Assembly (NCBI GenBank): GCA_030761205.1
Contig: JAULJL010000010.1
Span: 31,758,022-31,822,021, forward strand
Source: Fremontodendron californicum
Taxonomy: Eukaryota > Streptophyta > Magnoliopsida > Malvales > Malvaceae
Length of the DNA stretch: 64,000 nt
Reading direction: 5' to 3'
The translations under genes were made by a program, and so were the position numbers. The notes under the pieces are model-generated. The model saw only the letters and a list, made by a program, of their open reading frames with translations. It was not told the origin of the DNA and searched no databases. How positions within the stretch are numbered: the first letter of the stretch is position 1; each line of letters opens with the position of its first letter. This document shows positions 56,322 through 64,000 of this stretch, piece by piece.

Positions 56322-58197
56322 TGTGTATGTGTGTGTGTGTGCAGTGAGAGCGGACTGACCTTTTTCACAGCTGCATCGATATTATTTTTCTGTTTATAAC
56401 CAACAGTAAAAGTTACAAGATACTTTGGTTTGATGGTTAAGTCCTGCAAATGCAACCCATCAACCACGATTATTAGATCAGAGAAAAATGATCATTGCCC
56501 CATTCAACTTCATCTGGGTACAAGAGTCAAAAATGAATATGTCTAACACAAATATAACTTTTATAAAATTCTTCCTTATGTTTAGATGGCGACCAGTTCA
56601 AACTCTCTGACATGTATCAAACTAGGATAGTAAAACATAAAGATGAGTAACGTAAAGTGTAGAAGATGCATACCTCACTTGGCTGACCCCATAATCGACG
56701 AAGGTAGAAATCTGACTCAGGTGTAACTATACCTGGGGGAAGTCTTTCAGCACCCCGTGGATTTGTTGGAATCCAGACCTGCCATAATTAAGGATTAACA
56801 ATTAGTGCTCCTGCTAAAACCTGTAAGTGTTAATGCTCATTGATTTTCCTTGAAAATGGTTACACTAACTATAGACGACTGTCACATATTAGCCAGAAAA
56901 AGAAAGTCTGATCAGTAAGCGGATGTTGACCTCTATCCATAATCACATAACATAAGAAGAACAGTGAGACACTGTCAGAGTTTGATGCATATACAAGGCA
57001 ATTAGTAAAGGAGATTCACAAAGTTTCTCCAGCCTAAATTAACAACAGTTTAAAGAAGTGTGCATCCATCTCCAGAAGGATGGGCAAAATCTATAATTTT
57101 TGTTTCTTTAGTTCATAAAATGGTTCTAACCAACACTCAGAATTTCCTTGATAAGACAAAACCATCAATCCAGAACCAAGAAGTTGTACAGGTAATTGAT
57201 TGGATTGAAAAGTTCTAGTCAAAGCTCCCAAGCTGATATTAGCAACTTTATAACAAATAAGACCGTAAAATACCTGAGGAGCTCCATCCTAAAGAAAAGA
57301 AGGTTTCATCAGTTGATAGAACTGAGGTTCAGATTTCTATTTCCCATGATCAAATATGCATAAATCAATACTTTATTTACTAATAAAACTAATACTAAAT
57401 TTGTATAACTCTGAGATTAATAATTCAATATATATATATATATATATATATATGGCTTTGATAACTTGGTTACGAAGAGGTTTTTTGTCCAAAAATCTTC
57501 AACCACTTTTAGTAGAACTCATGGTTAAAATTTTCATAATTTCAAGACAAGGGCAGCCTACAATCTACATCCTGAATTGTAATGCTGCAAATATAATCAA
57601 AATAAAGGGGAATTACCTTTGTCTGATTGTGCTTGTAAGATGGCATTGAGTCGACCTTATTAGTCTTGAGAGAGTTCAAAGCATTAAATAGTGCTTGGGT
57701 TGAAAGGCCAGAATATTTGTCCTCAATATAGGTAAGATCGATGGAAGGGAATAGGCTGGATGGGAGATTCATCTACAAAAATTTAAACGTATCGAAATAA
57801 ACTTGTTATTCCATGTTAAAGAACACAGGAAAAGAGAAAAAAGGAAACAAAAGAAAACCATACAGATAACAACTGGATATGATTGAGATAGTGAGAGTGG
57901 CCATTGTACCTTAGTCAATGAAAGCGTTGGAAGGGATACTCCTATAAGGAAGCCAAAAATAACTCCAGCAAAAGTCATTATAATAAGCCTCATTGTCCCA
58001 TTTGGTTTCCTTACATTACTGCTGCAGCCCAACAGAGGTGAATGTAACTCATATTAATATCACATTTGGTGTTACCGAAACCTTTTAAACTAGTAAAAAT
58101 GCCAATGAATGGAAATGGGAAAGAAAAATAAAAAGGCTTTCTAATTTCTAGTACAAGAATAGTGTGAAAGGCAATACCTCCTTAAGGGAACTCCCAT
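54460..58197 (-). CDS. DUF707 family membrane protein, function unknown
   Basis: Often annotated as lysine-ketoglutarate reductase trans-splicing related; the true role is unproven. Fifteen coding exons, 5' to 3' on the minus strand: 58178-58197, 57910-58021, 57617-57772, 57274-57288, 56674-56778, 56360-56443, 56102-56217, 55887-55988, 55691-55807, 55518-55574, 55353-55419, 55213-55266, 55027-55104, 54719-54754, 54460-54573, giving 410 residues. The N-terminus MGVPLRSSNVRKPNGTMR precedes one membrane anchor (about 18-38). The soluble domain has IPTNPRGAERLPPGI, KPKYLVTFTVGYKQKNNIDA, DYIFIWDEDLGVEHFD (WDED at 224-227, glycosyltransferase-like), RPGWCNNPHLPPCAAFVEIM and WRCVWHMIQNDLVHGWGLDF. 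A probable leader exon ends at 59623, and its intron holds a TRIM element. A 15-nt exon encodes DGAPQ. Confidence 0.93.
54671..54701. repeat. (GA)n microsatellite in DUF707 intron 14
   Basis: About 15 GA units close to the exon 14 donor (CT-rich in the sense direction). Confidence 0.95.
54814..54997 (+). mobile_element. CTATGTT MITE, DUF707 intron 13
   Basis: A 184-bp element with perfect 8-bp flanks ATATAAAT (54806-54813 and 54998-55005). It lies antisense to the host gene in plus orientation. Confidence 0.92.
55146..55167. repeat. (AT)n microsatellite in DUF707 intron 12
   Basis: About 11 AT units. Confidence 0.9.
56279..56318. repeat. (TA)n(TG)n microsatellite in DUF707 intron 6
   Basis: About 20 TA units running into a TG-rich tract to 56341, 20-80 bases from the exon 6 donor. 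Confidence 0.95.
57428..57453. repeat. (AT)n microsatellite in DUF707 intron 3
   Basis: About 13 AT units between exon 3 and the 15-nt exon 4. Confidence 0.95.
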
Positions 58198-58285
58198 TAT
58201 GCTCAAGATCTTCTTATTCTACTTTTACAAAGATAAATGTACCAGATGCCGTCATCAAGTTTGAAGTTCAAACTGAAACAATGAC

Positions 58286-59622
58286 CTGCACGGCATGACA
58301 ATCAGTGCTGAAAAAGGGTTTACTAAAAATTAGTGTCAATTGAGGTGTGAGAAATGTAACACAGGCAATATGAACAGAATATAACATTACATAGCTCAAA
58401 AACAGAACTGTTAAGCATCCAACCTAAAACCAATTGGCAATAGGTGGAGGGCTCAACTTTAATATAAGATCACAGGAGACCCAATACTTAGTAACATCAC
58501 TTAACACTCCACCTCACGTGTAACTCATAGGGCCTACACGTGGACAACCTCACCGGGGGTCGTCAACCTCACATGGGATTAGGTAGGAAGAACAACAGAA
58601 TATAACCTGGGCTCTGATACCATGTTAAGCATCCAACCTAAAACCAATTGGCAATAGCTGGAGGGCCCTAACTTTAATATAAGATCACAGAAAACCTAAT
58701 ACTTAACAAATGTGAGATAACACCACTTAACAAGAACATTAGTTCCTATCATACTCTTGTCAGCAATAGATTAATCTCAGCTAATCACACTGTAAATATC
58801 GAAATTGGTTATTCTTCATGCTCTAACTTGACCTATTACCTGAATTTAGCAATAGAATTTAGCTGTTAAATCCTAAGCACTATTTTACCATTCAAAATGG
58901 AGATCAACCGAAAAAGAATTCTTTTTCTGATATATATAGTTAACTTTGTTGAGAAAAAAATTTCAAGTTTAGATTTCCTTTAAAGGAAAGGTGTCTCTAC
59001 CAATTAAGTTATGCTTCACCACAACCTACAAACATAAGAACAAGGAGTTCATGTCACCACATGAGGGCTGAGAAGCATGCCCATTAAGCTGTAAAAAAAA
59101 AAAACAATTTTTTTATGAACCAGTGCGAATGGATAAAGCACGAGCTTTCAAGATTGATCTTCCAGCATCCAAATTCAGCTAAAACAAGCTTGAATTTTTC
59201 TTTTTTAACCACACCCACAAACTAAAACAGCAGAAAAAAGGCACTTGAAAACTTAAATACCAAAGAAGACAGACATGAATCAAGCAAAATTTTATGTTCT
59301 TCCTAATAAAATTCACCTGAAAATATACCAAAATTTTCCATTAACATCAAACACCGAGCTAAAAAATTTCCCAACAGCCCATTTACCATTAAAAAAAAAG
59401 TTCCTGTCTTGGAAATTGACAAAACAGCTTAGCTCCGTTTCAAGCCAACCTCTTTAAGCAAACGTTAATCACAGCTATTCATGAAATAAAAAAGATAAAA
59501 CCTTCGAAAAAAACAAAACGATAAAGAAAAATTCAACCATTTAATTAAACATTCAAAACACACAAAAAAAGCTCATTCCTTTCCAAGAGAAACAACATAA
59601 TCTAATGAGAAAAAGGACATAC
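58286..59622 (-). other. Probable 5' UTR intron of the DUF707 gene
   Basis: On the minus strand the donor TTCCAA|GTATGTCC and acceptor CCGTGCAG|GTCATTG bracket 1.3 kb without coding potential. The upstream leader exon would cover about 59623-59820. Inferred from splice-site quality only. Confidence 0.5.
58409..58732 (-). mobile_element. TRIM retrotransposon (324 bp, complete)
   Basis: A miniature LTR retrotransposon. The LTRs at 58409-58506 and 58623-58732 are direct repeats that start TGTTAAG and end CTTAACA. On the minus strand the first LTR (58623-58732) is followed at once by TGGTATCAGAGC (58611-58622), a tRNA-Met primer site. A purine-rich GTGAGGTGGAG precedes the second LTR. The 116-bp interior has no gene. 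Perfect 5-bp target duplications AGAAC lie at 58404-58408 and 58733-58737. Confidence 0.9.
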
Positions 59623-60204
59623 TTGGAACCAAAACGAGAATTCTCAATCTGGGTTTTCCTTGGAAGAGTGAGATCAGTCAAAATTTCGAATCTTGGAAGA
59701 CGGACAATTTTAGCAACCAAACCAATCACCAGCCTGAAAACTGATTTTTGCAGCTTCCCTTTCTTTCAATCTTTAAAACGGACAAAAAGATTTCGCTGTT
59801 AAATCCTGGCAAGTTCTGTTATATTTTCTCTTAATATCACCGTTTCTCTTTCTTTGGGGTAATTCTTGTGTGTATAACACTTGGGCTCTTTTAAAAGTTT
59901 CATGATTAGAATCAGTCAAGGGTTTTGCCACTTGATTTTGCTTGATTGAAAGTTGAAAAGTTGCTACAAGTGGACCCCTGATTGATCCATGTGTTTACAA
60001 AGGCCGGTGGGAACTCAGCAAAGAGTTTTGAAGTGACGGCCTATTATATTCGTATATTTATATTTTCATATTTTTTATATTATATTTACTAGAATTTGAT
60101 ATCTATAATGTGGGTGAAAAAAATAAAATTTTAAATATAAAATGTGTTTTGAAAAATAATGATATTTAAAAAAATGTTAAGAAAAGAGTGAATAATTTTT
60201 TAAA

Positions 60205-61225
60205 GATGAGGAACTACATGAATAATAATTTTTCAAGGTTCTTATGGACAAGAAAGATTCTCCAACTAGAGGGGCATAGGACATTTGCTTTCTTAAGTCT
60301 GAAGGTGGCTTGGGCTTAAAAAATTTGTCCGCATGGAATCAGACATGTGCAATCTGGGCCTTGTTTTTCAAAATAGGCTCGCTGTCGATTGCTTGGATAC
60401 ATGCTTATATATTGAAGGGCAGGTTATTTTGGCAGTTCACTGCAACTTAGGGTCATAGTTGGAATTGAAAAAAACTCTTAAAACTAAGACAAATGGCTTG
60501 TCAATTTATTAGTCATCAAGATGAAAAACTGATCTGGAAATTCCCAGGACCCTTTTACTCAGCTGGCAGGAAATTAGGTCTAAGAAACAGAATGTGGGAT
60601 AGGACAAGCTGCTTTGATATACTCATCACATCCCTAAACACTCCCTAATCTCCTGGATGGTCATCTTGAGTAAACTTCCCACAAACACCAGACTTCTTCA
60701 ATGGGGATGGAGGTTGACTCGACTTGCAAACTTTGCCTCTCAGAACAAAAGTCTCGGGATCACCTATTCTTTAAATGCATTTTTTCTAAGACCATTTGGT
60801 TGAAGTTCTTGCACCTCTGTCAGCTACCAATAAGAAGCTGTAGTTGGGAACATGTGTTTACTTGGGCTGTGTTGAAACTCAAAAGTAGATCTCTGCTTAC
60901 TACCATTCTAAAACTAGCCTGGAATGCAACCATCTACCATATCTGGAAAGAAAGGAATGGAAGACTACATGGAAGTCCACTAAAGTCTGCCACACAAGTA
61001 TTTGAAGAGATAAAGAATGAAATTAGATTCAAGTTAGCTGGACTAAAGAATATAGAATTTGATAATGTAAATAATACCCTTTGCACAGCATGGGGATTAA
61101 ACAGCTCCATATTTTTTCATGATTATGTTTAAGTTAGCTGATTAGCTAGCTGAGATGTAGCAGCTCTATGCTGCTTCTTGGATAATAAAATGACTACTTA
61201 TCCAAAATAATAATAATAATAATGG
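60205..61225 (+). pseudogene. LINE (non-LTR retrotransposon) 3' remnant
   Basis: Broken frames from about 60240 give SGGLGLKNLSAWNQTCAIW-like text, typical of the end of plant LINE reverse transcriptase. An open frame at 60701-61132 then encodes the zinc-binding zf-RVT domain: CKLCLSEQKSRDHLFFKC, AWNATIYHIWKERNGRLHG. Stops and frameshifts upstream, and loss of the endonuclease and most of the RT, show a dead 5'-truncated copy. It ends in an (AAT)n tail (61207-61222), as many LINEs do. Confidence 0.78.
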
Positions 61226-62340
61226 GTAGTTTATTTAAAAGTTTGATAGTTTGTTTAAGTACGTAATTTTATTTTTTAAAAGTAAGTTTTTTAAAAATAA
61301 ATAATTTTTTATATATATAAATATTAAAAGACATAATTATTTTTATGTTATTTTTTAATTTTATTGATTTTCTTGTACTTTCACCAATTGAATCTACTAA
61401 TTCAATCATTTTTTTATAATGATATAGATGTCATATAATCGTATTTTATTTAAAATTATCTATTCTAATTTTGAGTTTGAGTTTGAGTTTGTCTATGGTA
61501 ATGGATTCCATCATATTTAGATATGTGGGGACCCAATTTTGAGTTTATATTAAACTGACTTTTATGTTGTTTGATCATAATTGGAAGGAGCTGGTTTGGT
61601 CTTATGCTTTTGATTTGAAGTTTACTTTTAAAATCTTTGAATGATTATTATTTGTTCTTCCATGTTAAGATCGAAGGAAAAGAGGATGTCCCATTGATTT
61701 TTTCTTAAAAGTGTTCAAAATTTGAAACTTTTTTTGAGGTTTGGGATTACTTTTTACTTTGAAACAAAGACAAATGGAAACTTAAAATTTATGTGACAGT
61801 GAGGGATTAAAGATTGTTTGATCAGTAGGTTGCAATTTGCATCAAGAAATACATAGGGGGAAAAAAAAAAAAAAGACGAATTAAGATTGTTAAATAAGTA
61901 GATTTCATGTGCTTGTTATTTTATATGGTAAAAAAAAGGAATTAAGATTGTTTGATTATTATTATTATTATTCATATCTTTCACAAGTCTTGTTATAGTT
62001 ATGCACTCATTATTATAGTATATGTCTTTGTTAATGATTATTTAAAAATATATATATTTAATACATTAAATTTACTTAATTAAATAAAAAAATAGTTCAT
62101 AATTACAATTTGCTTTCTTTAAATATCACATTAACTATTATCGATAGAGCTATCTAAGGGTCGAGCTATCTATCCATATGCGAAGGCTTATCCGATATTT
62201 GAGAGAGTTTAGATAGAAATATTGAATCCAAAAAATGAGTTTAGACACAAAAAAAAAATGAGGTTCACTCATGATCCATGCCCGGCTAGTCCCGGTCTTT
62301 TTTATTATTAGTAATATAATTTTTGAAGAAGATTGATGTT

Positions 62341-62465
62341 TTTTAAGAGAAATCGGTCATATTTTAAGAAGGATTAATTCTTTTTAAGAGAAATCGACTT
62401 TCTTTTAAAAAATAATTGATACTTTTTAAGAGGTATCGATCTTTTTTTAAGAAGGATCGATCATT
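62341..62465. repeat. 20-21 bp minisatellite, six units
   Basis: Six imperfect units of TTTTAAGAGAAATCGRTC type, alternating AGAGAAATCG and AGAAGGATYR variants. Confidence 0.75.
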
Positions 62466-63080
62466 ATGTATACAAATTTGAGTGGACCTAGATAGTTTTT
62501 TACATTATCAGATCGGATATAATTTTTTGTTCATGTTTTGGGTCGGACTGAGTCGAACAATCATAATGTTCATTAATATGGGGCTTAAACCCAAATCGAA
62601 CCTAACTCGATCCAACTCATGACATGTCTAATTATCACTAAGCATTGGTTAACTTTTTTTTTTATATTAAAAAATAGAAATTTGAAGTAAAATTTCCTCT
62701 AAATTATAAATGCATGAAAATGATATAATATTTTTAATTTCTTGTGTAATTGGTATTTTGTTGAAATAATCAAATTTGTTATAAATCATACCAAAAAGAA
62801 AAAAAAAAATTGGATTGAACTAAATAAAATTATATTAGGAATGAAATCATAACTTTGATCACAAATTTTTTAAATTTCCATCTACATTTTAAATTTTTTT
62901 TTCTTCCCTCTAACCAAAATCAGAAATGAATCGAGGAAGTGATCACCAATAATACATATCCAATTGGGCCCACAATAATTTCCATTTTTTCAATTTGGGC
63001 CATAAAAGTTTTTTTTTTTCATTTATCCAAAATTTCAAGTGAGGCCCACAAGAAACAAGAAAAGAGTGACATTTGAGTCT

Positions 63081-63145
63081 CACACGTGGCAAAGAAGGAA
63101 TTCTTGACAGAAAAAAGAACACCCCACTTATAATGCTTACACGTG
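63081..63145. promoter_or_regulatory. Two ACACGTG G-box/ABRE-like sites
   Basis: CACACGTGGC (63081-63090) and TACACGTGTCC (about 63139-63149) lie 305-370 bases before the SGF29 start codon. Paired ACGT-core sites are typical of bZIP (ABA-type) responsive promoters. Function is inferred from motifs only. Confidence 0.4.
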
Positions 63146-63449
63146 TCCTTAATTAGACAGCCAAAACAAAAGTAAAAACAAAATTAAATAAAAACTCAAA
63201 AATCAAAATTATCCACCGATTATTTTTTTTTTTTTTTTCTCAGGTAAAAGAATTTTAAAAAGGCCCCCAAAATTTACTTTTTATTATGATTATAATTATT
63301 AAGTCTTAATTTTTAATTCAAACTTTATTTGAAAAAAATTAAACTTTTGATCAAACTAAGGATTGATTGTAAGTGAAAAAATCTAGCTGGAAGTAATCTG
63401 GTAAAACAGACAACATTGTATTTCCGACGAAGATAGGAAACAGGATACG

Positions 63450-63567
63450 ATGTCGTCTCCGGACATTGCTTCAATCTTGGAAAACTCAAGGGAACTCGAT
63501 CGGTTAAGGAAAGAACAAGAAGAGGTGCTTGTTGAAATCAACAAGCTTCACAAGAAGCTTCAAGCTA
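63450..63567 (+). CDS. SGF29: SAGA-associated factor 29 (SGF29), first exon only
   Basis: SGF29 is the SAGA histone-acetyltransferase subunit that reads H3K4 methylation through a C-terminal tandem Tudor domain. Only exon 1 lies in the window. It encodes MSSPDIASILENSRELDRLR then KEQEEVLVEINKLHKKLQA, the N-terminal coiled coil of the plant protein. The donor CAAGCTA|GTAAAT leaves phase 1. The remaining 433 bases show no convincing second exon, so the Tudor domain must lie beyond 64000. The start fits the family exactly. Confidence 0.85.
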
Positions 63568-64000
63568 GTAAATTTCTCAATCTTTTTCCTTTAGCTTCAA
63601 ATTTTATGATCTGGATTGATTTATATGCTCCCTAAGATTAATGGGTTTGTTTTAGATTATCAAAATATTGTTTTTTTTTGGGTCTCTGATTTTTTTTTTT
63701 TTATTAAAAAAAATGTTTTTTTTAGGTGGGTTTGGTTTAAAAGAGCTTAAATTTTGTTGATGATGGATTTTATTTTATAAGAAAGTTATATTTTTTATAC
63801 ATTATTGCTGATTGTTTTAATTTGTGAAGTTCTTTTTTTCTTTTGGTTTTTAGGAGAAAAGGAAGTTAAGAGTAATTTGATCAAAGAGGAGAGGAATAGT
63901 TTTTTATGGGCAGTTTGACTATTGACTTGCTTTAAAACTTAGCTACATTTGTTTTTGAGAAAGAAGTTAAGTTCAGCTAAGTGGAGTTTAGAAGGTTTTA
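63568..64000 (+). other. SGF29 intron 1 (part)
   Basis: T-rich sequence after the exon 1 donor, running to the window end. No coding stretch like the rest of SGF29 was found. Confidence 0.55.

Larger units (their letters stand above)
61226..63449. other. AT-rich intergenic DNA upstream of SGF29
   Basis: No gene seen. It holds a 21-bp minisatellite (62341-62465), a TCG/CGA-rich repeat piece (about 62490-62630, ending CCAACTCATGACATGTC) similar in style to the AT-rich foldback repeats, and the SGF29 promoter region. Confidence 0.5.

Noticed and set aside
59605..59802. 65-codon ORF near the DUF707 leader
   Set aside because: It is antisense to the likely non-coding leader exon and resembles no known family.

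Overview
The window is nuclear DNA of a flowering plant. It is AT-rich, its genes are split by GT-AG introns, and most intergenic DNA is transposon debris. Gene content indicates a eudicot. The repeat style reminds me of Malvales such as cotton relatives, but that is a weak impression.

Genes in order: a glucose-6-phosphate 1-epimerase-like gene (CDS 8239-11372, +); RRP8, an rRNA adenine methyltransferase gene with a one-base frameshift in this sequence (14056-16930, +); tRNA-Asp(GUC) (18038-18109, -); a broken CRM-domain RNA-splicing gene split by a hAT-like transposon (19133-24104, +); a GT17 N-acetylglucosaminyltransferase (28554-30502, -); golgin candidate 6, a p115/Uso1 tether (42414-48107, +); a TruB tRNA pseudouridine synthase (49171-52982, +); a DUF707 membrane protein (54460-58197, -); and the first exon of SGF29, a SAGA histone-mark reader (63450 onward, +). 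Exon junctions were assigned by hand and every intact gene keeps frame through all of them. The genes share no pathway. Their order looks like a merged version of Arabidopsis blocks on chromosomes 3 and 5.

Repeats by region: 1-2713 is most of an internally deleted Ty3/gypsy retrotransposon. 2714-7600 is AT-rich with old repeat relics. 8.9-25.2 kb, and again 51-55 kb, are full of one short MITE family (about 166-197 bp, ends CTATGTTRCTC, 8-bp target duplications). It has about 16 copies in the window, five of them in introns of the epimerase gene. Four more hAT-like elements carry CCGAAC-, CGAGCTC- or CGGGTTC-rich bodies. 30.9-42 kb is a gene-poor AT-rich stretch with a recent 361-bp tandem duplication. 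58409-58732 is a complete 324-bp TRIM retrotransposon in the likely 5' leader intron of the DUF707 gene. 60.2-61.2 kb is a dead LINE 3' end.

The most notable points are the MITE burst inside genes, the hAT insertion in the decayed CRM gene, the frameshift in RRP8, and an epimerase whose two expected catalytic residues are Asn and Asp. I saw no CRISPR array, operon or bacterial-type system.
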